NCBI GenBank assembly: GCA_050331475.1
Contig: JBHJGU010000036.1
Span: 1 to 24,336 of the forward strand
DNA length: 24,336 bases
Source of the DNA: JBHJGU01 sp050331475
Lineage (GTDB): Bacteria > Pseudomonadota > Alphaproteobacteria > Caulobacterales > Maricaulaceae
Reading direction: 5' to 3'
Below the pieces are notes generated by a model. It worked only from the letters and a program-made list of their open reading frames with translations. It made no database searches and was not told the origin of the DNA. The position numbers and the translations under genes were made by a program. Shown piece after piece: positions 8,620 to 16,022 of the stretch (position 1 is its first letter; the number at the start of each line of letters is the position of its first letter).

Positions 8620-8721
8620 GAAAACGTCCAGTTTGGTCGTGTAGGAACGGTCGCGCGGCGCAGGCTAAAGCCCTCGTCTTTGATGACGAACGGTCCGTGC
8701 GATGCGACGGGGAGATGGACG

Positions 8722-9318
8722 GTGACCGAGCCAACCGCTCAAGACAAACCGATCACGATTAAAAAGTACGCGAATCGACGCCTATACAATACGGCTACAA
8801 GTAGTTACGTCACGCTTGACCATCTGAGCCAAATGGTCAAAGACGGCGTTGACTTTGTTGTCTTTGACGCCAAGTCGGGCGATGACATTACCCGATCTGT
8901 TTTAGCGCAAATCATTTTCGAACAAGAAAGCCGCGGCCAAAGCCTTCTTCCCATACAGTTTTTGCGACAATTGATCAGCTTTTATGGCGACAGCCTACAA
9001 TCGGTCATTCCGGGCTATCTGGAAATGTCGATGGACTCGTTTTCGCGTCAGCAAGACCGCTGGCGGGACCAGTTCCAGGGCGGCTTCGACGCGGGCCAGA
9101 CCTTCGGCTTGTTCGAGGAACAGGCGCGACAAAATATGGCGCTTTTTGAGCGCGCGATGCGTTTGTTCGCGCCGTTCGCGAGTACGGAGGACGCCAAAGC
9201 TCAGTCGTCGCCGACGGGGTCTGCGGACGCGGACACCGTGGCTGACCTGAAGCGCCAGGTCGAAGCCATGCGCGACCAACTCGACCGCTTGTCTCAGAAC
9301 AAAACGCCCGACGCCTGA
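8722..9318 (+). CDS. phaR: Polyhydroxyalkanoate synthesis repressor PhaR
   Basis: This 198-residue DNA-binding regulator senses PHB and represses phasin and PHB genes in related bacteria. The N-terminal PHB/PHA accumulation regulator domain is plain: IKKYANRRLYNT (13-24), SSYVTLDHL (27-35), then the PHB_acc-type segment FLRQLISFYGDSLQ (80-93) and YLEMSMDSF. Residues about 170-193 have coiled-coil character after a low-complexity linker. I choose the GTG at 8722 because GGGGAGA stands 7 bp upstream and homologues begin just before the IKKYANRR motif; an ATG at 8683 would add 13 residues with no ribosome site. It is divergent from phaA. The DNA-binding half is visibly less GC-rich than the neighbours, which fits strong protein conservation. 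Confidence 0.92.
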   Translation: MTEPTAQDKPITIKKYANRRLYNTATSSYVTLDHLSQMVKDGVDFVVFDAKSGDDITRSVLAQIIFEQESRGQSLLPIQFLRQLISFYGDSLQSVIPGYLEMSMDSFSRQQDRWRDQFQGGFDAGQTFGLFEEQARQNMALFERAMRLFAPFASTEDAKAQSSPTGSADADTVADLKRQVEAMRDQLDRLSQNKTPDA

Positions 9319-9491
9319 TCGCCCCTGTTCGGCTCAGGCGGGGCACATCGTCGGGCGCAGCGCTAGGCGATTTTCGCCGGGTCCCGGGCAAATACGACCG
9401 GTTTTTTCCCCGCGCGAAAGATTAACCGGCCGTAAACGCCCACTTAAGCCTGTTTAGATTTTGGCAAGGGGTTTGCAAAGCGTTAACCGCT

Positions 9492-9785
9492 ATGCAAATC
9501 GCACCCGTCGCCCCCGTCTACGCCTTAAGCGCCCGTCGCCGGTCCCCCGCCGACACAGCAGCGCTTGAGCCTGAGGCCGACCGACGGACGGCGCAAAGCG
9601 GACGTCGGCGGTCTGACGCGCGCCCAGCGGTGGAACCGCCGCATGTGCCGTTCACCGCGCCGTTCATGGCGCACATTCTGGCCGAAACCTCTGAGGTGGA
9701 CACTCCGCCGGCGCCCCAGCCCGCGGCAGGTTACGCCGCCGATGCGCCCCAATCCGCGCCCCGGGCTTACGAATGGCGCGCATAA
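9492..9785 (+). CDS. Small hypothetical protein (97 aa)
   Basis: This 97-residue frame is mostly Ala/Pro/Arg-rich and low in complexity, with one ordered-looking motif, PFTAPFMAHILAE (about 53-65), and a Tyr-Glu-Trp near the end. Short alphaproteobacterial proteins with a similar F-x-AHxLA core exist in my memory, but no function is known to me. The upstream region is AT-richer than average and contains TTTGCAAA at 9472-9479, but there is no strong ribosome site before the ATG. A hairpin with a T-run follows at 9813-9832. I regard it as a probable but unproven gene. The 173 bp between phaR and this gene hold no other coding sequence. Confidence 0.48.
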   Translation: MQIAPVAPVYALSARRRSPADTAALEPEADRRTAQSGRRRSDARPAVEPPHVPFTAPFMAHILAETSEVDTPPAPQPAAGYAADAPQSAPRAYEWRA

Positions 9786-9812
9786 GCCCCGCAATCCTGC
9801 GCGATCGAAAGG

Positions 9813-9832
9813 TCGGCTGGGCGGCCGATTTT
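9813..9832 (+). terminator. Candidate Rho-independent terminator
   Basis: TCGGC (9813-9817) pairs with GCCGA (9824-9828) around a 6-nt loop and is followed directly by TTTT. It lies 28 bp after the 97-residue hypothetical gene and before the convergent membrane-protein gene. The short stem makes it a weak-to-moderate call. Confidence 0.42.
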
Positions 9833-9885
9833 GTCGTGGCGTTCACCGCATTTTTCTTCTGGCTTTAGCCATCAGAGCCAAGCGT

Positions 9886-10323
9886 TCAATCCACGAAACC
9901 TTCGCCGACGCCAATATCACGGCGCGCGGAGACAATGGTCACGATAAAGCCGGCAAGCACATCAAGCAGAGCCATCAAGGTAATGATAAAAAACACCGAT
10001 GTGGCGAAGGCGGACGCCAATAAAAACTCAACCAGGCAAAAGACAAAAATCACCAGAGAGAGCGCGTGATTGACGATGGCGTCGCGCCCGGTGCTCGTGG
10101 CTTTTAGCAGTTCGAAAAATAACATCACTAACGCGAAGGAAATCAGCAGATCACCGCTGGTGACCTCCCATTGCGCGTCCGAAGCCATGGGCAAGACAAA
10201 CAGGATTTCACGCATTTGCGCGCGCACGGTTTGGGGTCCGGATACGGCGCCGCCCCCCCAGGCAATAAGATTATAGAGCAAAACTGGCGCTGCCAGCAGC
10301 GGAAACGCGGACAATGAGCGCAT
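9886..10323 (-). CDS. Hypothetical inner-membrane protein, four predicted helices
   Basis: This 145-residue protein starts at the ATG at 10323, which has a strong GGGGGAAG ribosome site; the upstream in-frame extension lacks one. Hydrophobic segments at about 5-24, 56-75, 86-104 and 108-131 predict four membrane helices, with a polar loop at 28-55 and a short acidic tail. No catalytic or transport signature is visible, and I do not recognise the family beyond membrane proteins of this type being common in Alphaproteobacteria. It is downstream of the GT2 gene at 10418-11164 on the same strand (94-bp gap), so co-transcription is possible, but nothing links it to glycan work. Confidence 0.75.
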   Translation of the reverse strand: MRSLSAFPLLAAPVLLYNLIAWGGGAVSGPQTVRAQMREILFVLPMASDAQWEVTSGDLLISFALVMLFFELLKATSTGRDAIVNHALSLVIFVFCLVEFLLASAFATSVFFIITLMALLDVLAGFIVTIVSARRDIGVGEGFVD

Positions 10324-10417
10324 GCGTAACTTCCCCCGAACGATCCCACCTGACCGCAAATCAGAGTTTAGACGAAACCCCCGCCTGCTGGCGAGCCAGG
10401 AAACCAACCCGAACCCG

Positions 10418-11164
10418 TCAAAGCTCGCGCACCCCGTCATGACGCCGCGCCCGGGCGATGAGCCAAACCACGCCGGTCAAATCGACCACGGACGCGGCCA
10501 ACCGACCAATATTGGTGTATTTCGATCGCCCTGTCGCGCGGGCGCGATGATTAACGTCGCAATAGATCACCGCCCAGCCGTCGCGCTGGAACAGGGCGGG
10601 AAGAAACCGGTGCATGTGGTCGAAATACGGCAGGGCGAGGAAAGCGTCCCGCCGCATCACCTTAATGCCGCAGCCGGTGTCTGAAGCGCCATCGCGAAGA
10701 ACGGCCCGGCGCAAGGCGTTGCCCGCCCGCGAGGCGGCCCGCTTCCACCAAGGGTCCCGACGTTTCACCCGCTGACCGCTGACCATGCCCAGAGCCGCCT
10801 CGGGTGCGGCGGTCATCATTTCCGAGACCAGTCGGGGCAAATCGGCCGGATCGTTCTGGCCATCCCCGTCCAAAGTGGCGAGCAGGCCCCCGCGCGCGGC
10901 CTCCGCGCCGGTGCGGATCGCCCGACTTTGACCCGCATTGCGGCCATGGCAGAGCACACGCAATTGCGGGACGCGCGCTTTCAACGCCCTGAGCGCCTGC
11001 GGGGTCGCATCAGTGCTCGCATCATCGACGATCAAGATCTCGAAGGCCCAGCCCTCAAGCGCGGCGGCGGTCTCCAACACCAAAGCCTCCACATTCCCCG
11101 CCTCGTTGAAGGCGGGGGCGACGACGCTGAGCGTCGGACGATCGGACGGCGGAGGGGCGTTCAT
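10418..11164 (-). CDS. GT2 glycosyltransferase, DPM1/ArnC-like
   Basis: This 248-residue family-2 glycosyltransferase has the GT-A motifs in order: VVAPAFNEAGNV (14-25), the nucleotide-binding VDDASTD (46-52), and the metal-binding DGDGQNDP (99-106). SGQRVKRRD and DTGCGIKVMRRD follow, as in dolichol- or undecaprenyl-phosphate sugar synthases (DPM1, ArnC). It lacks the two long C-terminal helices of ArnC and has only a modest hydrophobic stretch at about 224-237. It probably transfers a sugar from a nucleotide donor to polyprenyl phosphate at the cytoplasmic membrane face; the sugar cannot be told. AGGGAAG precedes the start. Its divergent neighbour, 65 bp away, is an ArnT-like GT-C enzyme that would use such a lipid donor. 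Confidence 0.88.
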   Translation of the reverse strand: MNAPPPSDRPTLSVVAPAFNEAGNVEALVLETAAALEGWAFEILIVDDASTDATPQALRALKARVPQLRVLCHGRNAGQSRAIRTGAEAARGGLLATLDGDGQNDPADLPRLVSEMMTAAPEAALGMVSGQRVKRRDPWWKRAASRAGNALRRAVLRDGASDTGCGIKVMRRDAFLALPYFDHMHRFLPALFQRDGWAVIYCDVNHRARATGRSKYTNIGRLAASVVDLTGVVWLIARARRHDGVREL

Positions 11165-11229
11165 GGGCGCTTCCCTATCGTGTAAGCGTGGGCTTTGCCT
11201 AGCGCCGGACGCGGAAGGACCCCAAAGCC

Positions 11230-12933
11230 ATGACCTCAGAGGCGCGCGACGGTTTGGTGGTGGCGGCGCTGGCGCTGATCGTTGCGCTGGCCGGGGTGTT
11301 CACCTTGCCCGTTCTGGACCGCGACGAAGCCCGCTTCGCGCAGGCCAGCCTGCAAATGCTAGAGCGCAGCGATTTCATCGACATCCGGTTCCAGGATGCG
11401 CCGCGGCATAAGAAACCCGCGGGCGCCTATTGGTTGCAGGCCGGTGCGGCCGCCATGCTCGCGCCCCCTCCAGAGCGCGCCATCTGGGCCTATCGGCTGC
11501 CGTCGGTTTTGGCGGCCGTGTTAGGGGCGTGGCTGTGCTGGCGGATCGGCCAAACGCTGTTCGACGCGCGCGCCGCCCTCATCGGGGGGGCGCTGTTCGC
11601 CGCGAGCCTGGTGTTGGGGGCCGAAGCGGGGATCGCCAAGGCGGACGCTTTGCTTTGCGCAAGCGTTTGCGCGGCCATGGCGGGGTTGGCGCATTTGCGC
11701 TTCGTCGGTCCGTCGCCGGTTTGGGCGACGATCATTTGGGCCGCCTTGGGCGCCAGTGTTTTGATCAAGGGCCCGGTGGGGCCCATGGTGATTGGCCTTG
11801 CGGTTCTGACCCTGACGGTCTGGGAGCGTCGCGCCGCGTGGCTCCGACCGCTGGCTTCGTTTTGGGGCCCCTTCATAGCGACCGTGATCGCCCTTCCCTG
11901 GTTCGTCGCGGTGCAGATTGCCACAGACGGCGCGTTTTTAGCCACCGCGATCGGTGAAGACCTCGCGCCCAAACTCGCTGGCGGGCAAGAAAGCCATGGC
12001 GCGCCGGTGGGAACCCATGCCGCGCTCGCGCCGCTCTTAGTGTTTCCGATCACGATCGCTCTTGCGCCGGCGCTCGTCTCGGCCTGGCGGGCGGCGCGCA
12101 GCTCGCCCCGGGCGGATACTCACGCGCCCTGGCGGTTCTTGATCGCCTGGACGGCGCCGGCTTGGCTGGTGTTCGAACTCGCGCCCACCAAGCTTGCGCA
12201 CTACACCTTGCCGCTGCACGCCGCTCTCGCGCTCATGGTCGGGGCGGCCATCTGCGCAGGCGACCGGTTTCCCGCCTCCCGCCGGGTGTCCGCGGTTTTA
12301 ACAGCCCTCGTCGGTCTCTTGCTTGCTGCGGTCTGCCTCGGATTAGGGATTGGATCTGACGGTGTTCTAGCCGCGCTCGATCCGCCTTTCGTCCTCACGG
12401 TCATCAGCGTGGGCTCGATCGGCGCATTGAGCTTGACCGCGGCGATCTGTGTTTGGCGCGACCAGCGCATGCCCGCGGTCTGCTTCGCTGTCGCCGCCGC
12501 GCTCTGCGTGCATGGGGGCGTGCGCGGGCTTCTCGCTCCGCAGGCTGGGGCGTTGTGGGTGAGCGCGCGCTTGGATCAAGCGTTGTGGGAAACGGACCTG
12601 CATCCGCGGGGTCCCGGGGAGCGGGCGCCTTTGGGCGTTTACGGCTTTAGCGAACCCAGCCTGATCTTCCTCACGCGCACCGACACGCGGCTGTTTGACA
12701 CGCCGCAGGCGGCGGCGGAGGCTTTGGCGGCGGGTGAGCTCAGCGCCTTGGCCGTGAGCGTCGCTGTGACAGAGGATCCGCGCGAGACCGCGATTGGCGC
12801 GTTGGGCGCGCCGGTTCGCGCGCTCAACGGGTTGAACTATTCGAAAGGCCAAATGGTGCGGGTCAGCCTCTTCGGGCCGCCCGCGCAGACGGAACCCGCG
12901 GCGACCGCCGCCGCCCCGGCCGTTCAGCGTTAA
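11230..12933 (+). CDS. ArnT/GT39-like membrane glycosyltransferase
   Basis: This 567-residue polytopic protein has the ArnT/PMT_2 layout. After one N-terminal helix it shows the first-loop catalytic motif VLDRDEARFAQ (28-38, acidic residues D30, D32 and E33) and RHKKPAGAYWLQ (59-70), the donor and acceptor region of lipid-A aminoarabinose transferase relatives. About a dozen hydrophobic segments and an Ala/Pro-rich tail follow. Known members use a polyprenyl-phosphate sugar on the periplasmic side to glycosylate lipid A or another envelope acceptor. The divergent GT2 enzyme could supply the donor. GGAAGGA precedes the ATG. The 3' end overlaps the convergent IclR gene by 4 bp (shared TTAA). 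The actual sugar and acceptor are unknown. Confidence 0.88.
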   Translation: MTSEARDGLVVAALALIVALAGVFTLPVLDRDEARFAQASLQMLERSDFIDIRFQDAPRHKKPAGAYWLQAGAAAMLAPPPERAIWAYRLPSVLAAVLGAWLCWRIGQTLFDARAALIGGALFAASLVLGAEAGIAKADALLCASVCAAMAGLAHLRFVGPSPVWATIIWAALGASVLIKGPVGPMVIGLAVLTLTVWERRAAWLRPLASFWGPFIATVIALPWFVAVQIATDGAFLATAIGEDLAPKLAGGQESHGAPVGTHAALAPLLVFPITIALAPALVSAWRAARSSPRADTHAPWRFLIAWTAPAWLVFELAPTKLAHYTLPLHAALALMVGAAICAGDRFPASRRVSAVLTALVGLLLAAVCLGLGIGSDGVLAALDPPFVLTVISVGSIGALSLTAAICVWRDQRMPAVCFAVAAALCVHGGVRGLLAPQAGALWVSARLDQALWETDLHPRGPGERAPLGVYGFSEPSLIFLTRTDTRLFDTPQAAAEALAAGELSALAVSVAVTEDPRETAIGALGAPVRALNGLNYSKGQMVRVSLFGPPAQTEPAATAAAPAVQR

Positions 12934-13763
12934 GCGCCGAACGCGGCCGCTGAGGTCCGGATCGACTGGACGGGCCGAGGTTGGGCGACGGCGCCAAAGG
13001 CTTGACCGATCCGATCCGCTGTTTCGCGCAATTGGGGCACGAAGTCCGCGACTACCCGTTCTGGGGTTAAGGCGGAGCGAATAAAGCGCATGCTCAACGC
13101 AGCGCGCATTTCGCCGTCTTCCCCGCGCACCGGCACCGCCACGCACGCCTCGCCATTGACTGGACGCAGATCAAGCGCGTGATCAGACGCTTCCGCTTGA
13201 TCGGCCAGTTCGCGCGCAGCGCTCAGATCAGCGGCCGATGCGCCGTTGGCGCTGGCCACCGCGAGAAGGGTGTCGCGTTTGGCGATCGGGGAGGCCCCCA
13301 ACCACATTACACCCGCGGCGCCATGGGTCATCGGCGTTGTCGCGCCCGGTGAATAACGCTCCAGCGCCAGCGGGCTCATTCGATCCGTGGTGGCGCGCAG
13401 TACCATCACACCGCCGCTCATGGTCGACAACATGACAGGCCAGAGAATGCGCCGGCACAGCCGCTCCATCTCTGGTCGCGCGATCTCGCGGACCCAGCGC
13501 TCCTCGGCCACGCCCTCAGAGAGGCCGCGAACCTGCAGAGTCGGGCGATATCGGTCGTCGCCCTCGTCGCGCAGCACATAGCCGCCCGCGCACAACGTCT
13601 CGAGAATGCGATAGGCGGTTGTGCGCGGCAGGCGGGTCGCCTGCGCCACTTCCGTTACGGTCAGTCCGTCGCGTCGGTTTAACGCTTGCAGCGCGTCTAA
13701 GCCGCGCAAAAGCGCCCGGATCGGGCGAACAGGTTCAGTAGGGCTTTCGACGATATCGGACAC
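12930..13763 (-). CDS. IclR-family transcriptional regulator
   Basis: This 277-residue regulator has an N-terminal winged helix-turn-helix (about 16-75; TVTEVAQATRLPRTTAYRIL is the recognition region) and a C-terminal IclR effector domain (about 90-260). The run ILWPVMLSTMSGGVMVLRAT followed by RYSPGATTPMTHGAAG resembles the MhpR-type subgroup, which senses aromatic acid metabolites; the subgroup call is from memory. No aromatic catabolism gene is in the window, so the target is unknown. The N-terminus does not face a close divergent partner, and the next gene upstream is on the opposite side of an unoccupied 73-bp gap with the same orientation. The last codons overlap the ArnT-like gene tail to tail. 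Confidence 0.88.
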   Translation of the reverse strand: MSDIVESPTEPVRPIRALLRGLDALQALNRRDGLTVTEVAQATRLPRTTAYRILETLCAGGYVLRDEGDDRYRPTLQVRGLSEGVAEERWVREIARPEMERLCRRILWPVMLSTMSGGVMVLRATTDRMSPLALERYSPGATTPMTHGAAGVMWLGASPIAKRDTLLAVASANGASAADLSAARELADQAEASDHALDLRPVNGEACVAVPVRGEDGEMRAALSMRFIRSALTPERVVADFVPQLRETADRIGQAFGAVAQPRPVQSIRTSAAAFGA

Positions 13764-13836
13764 GATCAGTTGCCTCGGTCTCCGCTAGATGGACCCAACA
13801 TAACCTATTCGCGAGAAGCGTGCTGGCAAATTCTCG

Positions 13837-14748
13837 TCAACCGGGCGCGACAAATTTTTTGATCGTTCTCGTTAAAAGGGTGCGGCCATCCTGAGCGCCC
13901 CCTCGCGCCAATCCCAGCGCCAAGATCGGGCCGGTGAGCAACCAATATCCGATGCGTGCAGCGGGCGACTGAGCGTACTTTCGGAAATACCTTGAAAACC
14001 CAATCGCTTTGGACCATTCCACCCGCAGGCGCGCTGCGGCGCTCGTTCCCCGGTGATGCACTGCGCGCGCCGCGGGCGCATACCAAACCGCCCCGCCGGC
14101 CTCCCGCGCGGCCCGGCACAAATCGACATCTTCGACGTGCAGAAAATACCGTGCGTCAAACCCGCCCAGGCGCAAAAAATCCTCTCGCGCGACGGCGAAA
14201 CAGGCGCCGCTGACCGCATCGACCGGCGTAGGTCCCTCCGGGGGCGGCTCTCCATGCATGTGCGCGCCGCGGGCCCAGGGACGGTCAGGCCAGCGCGCCG
14301 CACAGCCGGTCAGCTCCATGAGCAACCGCCAGGCGGTCAGCTCGCGCCGCCGGGCGCCGCGCTGCTCGCGCCCCTGCAAATCCGCGACGAAGGCGCCCGC
14401 GATCGCCGGCCTGCGCGCAATGGCCAAGACTGCAATCAAGTGCAGCGGGGCGTCCGGCTCCAGTATGGCGTCCGGATTGAGGATCAGCAGATAGTCGCCC
14501 CGCGCGGCCTCCGCACCAAGGTTGCAGCCGCGCGCGAACCCTATATTGCCGTGCCCGCGCAGGATTTTCAGCCGTGGACGCTCGTGAGCCCAAGCGTCCA
14601 ATCGCGCCTGGTCGGCCGTCGGATTGCCATTATCCACCAAGATGACCTCGACCACGCCCTGCGCGTCCAGAGCTGCGGCCAGGGCGTCATAGAGAACCGG
14701 GCCGGTTCGCCAACTCACCATCACCAGGCTCACAAACGCTGACGTCAC
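13837..14748 (-). CDS. GT2 glycosyltransferase, rhamnosyltransferase (WbbL)-like
   Basis: I start this at the GTG at 14748, giving 303 residues whose GT-A domain begins at once (TSAFVSLVMVSWRTGP). Motifs are VDNGNP (38-43), NIGFARGCNLGAEAARGDY, NPD (91-93), SGACFAVARE (180-189), FLHVEDVDLC (203-212) and VHHRGTS (230-236), the usual order in WbbL/RfbF-type rhamnosyltransferases of O-antigen or cell-surface polysaccharide assembly. A C-terminal hydrophobic stretch (about 266-281) may touch the membrane. An upstream in-frame extension to 14910 overlaps the preceding gene and is poorly conserved-looking. The GTG overlaps the TGA that ends the downstream continuation of the O-antigen-ligase-like frame (GTGA), strong evidence for this start and for translational coupling. 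The sugar is a family-level guess. Confidence 0.85.
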   Translation of the reverse strand: MTSAFVSLVMVSWRTGPVLYDALAAALDAQGVVEVILVDNGNPTADQARLDAWAHERPRLKILRGHGNIGFARGCNLGAEAARGDYLLILNPDAILEPDAPLHLIAVLAIARRPAIAGAFVADLQGREQRGARRRELTAWRLLMELTGCAARWPDRPWARGAHMHGEPPPEGPTPVDAVSGACFAVAREDFLRLGGFDARYFLHVEDVDLCRAAREAGGAVWYAPAARAVHHRGTSAAARLRVEWSKAIGFSRYFRKYAQSPAARIGYWLLTGPILALGLARGGAQDGRTLLTRTIKKFVAPG

Positions 14749-14867
14749 GGGCGATCCGCCAAGTCGGGGGGCGTCTGAGCGGGCGCCGGCTGGTGTCGGG
14801 GGATCAAAACGCAGGCGAGCGTCGCTAGAATCACCACGCAAAACCACCATTCGAGCCAAACCCCCTA
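14745..14867 (-). other. In-frame TAG and 39-codon continuation of the O-antigen ligase-like gene
   Basis: After the TAG at 14865-14867 the same frame stays open for 39 codons and ends at TGA 14745-14747. The continuation begins GVWLEWWFCVVILATLAC, a tryptophan-rich start of a membrane helix like that which follows this position in Wzy_C proteins I remember (Y-G-x-W-Q-x-W-W). The TGA overlaps the GTG of the next gene. The natural gene end therefore appears to be here, and the TAG looks secondary: a nonsense mutation, a recoded stop or a base error. Confidence 0.7.
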
Positions 14868-16007
14868 ACAGACGGCGTATTGTGTCCAGCCCGCCGCAGC
14901 AGCGGCGCACGCGCCAGCGAGTTGGCCAGGACGCGCTGTGCGGTCAACGCGCGCGGCGAGCAAGATGATCACCAACGTCGCGGCCAGCACACCCAGAAGA
15001 CCGGTCTCCAACCAAAGATGCAAGCCGGCGTTATGGGGATGCAGCAAGACCGCCCGCGAGCGCACCCCGTCCACCACCATGGTGTCCTCAAAGGTTCGGC
15101 TGGCGTCTAGCCCCCATCCGAAAAACGGTTTTTGAGCGATTAAGCCGCTGACATGGTCCCACATCGCCAGTCTTTGCCGCCAAGAGGTCGGGATCGGTCC
15201 CTCCGCGGTGAACGCGCGCAAATCATCTAAGCCCGGTCCGAACAGCCAAGGCGCGGACACGATCAGGGCGACGATCATCACAATCAGCACCCGCCATGTC
15301 CACCGCGGGGCCGCGCGAGCGCTGGCGTAGACGCTGGCGCCGACCGTGAGCGCCACCGCGTTGGCGGATTGGTCAAAGGCCACCGCCGCGGCGACCGCGC
15401 ACACCGCCAAGCCCCCAATCACGAGCCATCCGTCCGCGTCGTTTCGGGCGGACATCGCCCAAATCGGCCACATCAACACGAGAAAGGCGGAGCTCGCGTG
15501 ACCCATGAGCCGGCTGGATAGGGCGGCCGCCTCCGTCACCGAACCATTATACCACGGCGTAACGAAGGCCAGCGCACCCAGGGCTTGGATCAACAGCCAT
15601 ACCCCACTCATCAAAACGCTGAACCGCAGAGCCTCGCGCCAGAGCCTCCGCCGCCCGTCGCGCAGGCGCATCGCCACCACCGTTAAGCTCGCGGCCGCCA
15701 CCGGCAGGCCGAACACCGCGGGCAGCAGCCGGGCTTGGTCATAGGGCGACCAGATCAGGCTCACCGCCACCCAGGCCAGAAACGCTACGCTCGCCAGCCC
15801 CAAGCCGGTGGGTAGCGAGACCCGCCACCATTTCACCGGCGCGAGCGCCAGCAAGCCCGCCAAGCCTACCACAGCGTTTAAGGGGCGCCCCCCGGCGATG
15901 ATCCCATAAGGGGTTCCCACCAGAAGCAACGCCCAAGCCAAGTCGTACCGCCGGCTAACCCAGGTCCGCCACGTGCGCGCGCGCCGGGGGGACTGCGCCT
16001 GGGACAC
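14865..16007 (-). CDS. O-antigen ligase/polymerase (Wzy_C) family membrane protein, apparently cut short
   Basis: This 380-residue polytopic protein has many hydrophobic segments and the Wzy_C signature. SWRQRLAMWDHV (275-286) with conserved Arg and Trp is followed by PFFGWGL (294-300) and HPHNAGLHLWLETGLLG (323-339), the large periplasmic loop and its downstream helix in O-antigen ligases and polymerases. The family joins or polymerises lipid-linked polysaccharide units in the periplasm. The frame starts at GTG 16007, 15 bp after thrS, in the same operon. It ends at TAG 14865 in the middle of what looks like the last conserved region (QYAVC-stop), with an in-frame tail beyond. The missing piece is one membrane helix and a short cytoplasmic end, so residual function is possible. 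Ligase and polymerase cannot be separated by sequence alone. Confidence 0.82.
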   Translation of the reverse strand: MSQAQSPRRARTWRTWVSRRYDLAWALLLVGTPYGIIAGGRPLNAVVGLAGLLALAPVKWWRVSLPTGLGLASVAFLAWVAVSLIWSPYDQARLLPAVFGLPVAAASLTVVAMRLRDGRRRLWREALRFSVLMSGVWLLIQALGALAFVTPWYNGSVTEAAALSSRLMGHASSAFLVLMWPIWAMSARNDADGWLVIGGLAVCAVAAAVAFDQSANAVALTVGASVYASARAAPRWTWRVLIVMIVALIVSAPWLFGPGLDDLRAFTAEGPIPTSWRQRLAMWDHVSGLIAQKPFFGWGLDASRTFEDTMVVDGVRSRAVLLHPHNAGLHLWLETGLLGVLAATLVIILLAARVDRTARPGQLAGACAAAAAGWTQYAVC

Positions 16008-16022
16008 CGGCTCGCGTCCCGC

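Noticed and set aside
7848..8762. 304-codon frame antisense to phaA and running into phaR
   Set aside because: Shadow of phaA, which is unambiguous on the reverse strand; no ribosome site or family.
9321..9345. Terminator after phaR
   Set aside because: GCCCC/GGGGC and CCTG/CAGG pairings exist but compete and no U-tract follows.
12367..13146. Frame antisense to the end of the ArnT-like gene
   Set aside because: Arg-rich shadow crossing two real genes.
13764..13836. Gene or regulatory element between the IclR gene and the rhamnosyltransferase-like gene
   Set aside because: Short gap with no open frame, strong dyad or terminator visible.
14865..14867. Pyrrolysine or another programmed amino acid at the TAG
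   Set aside because: No pyl genes or recoding element are seen and none is expected in Alphaproteobacteria; a nonsense mutation, ordinary suppression or base error is simpler.
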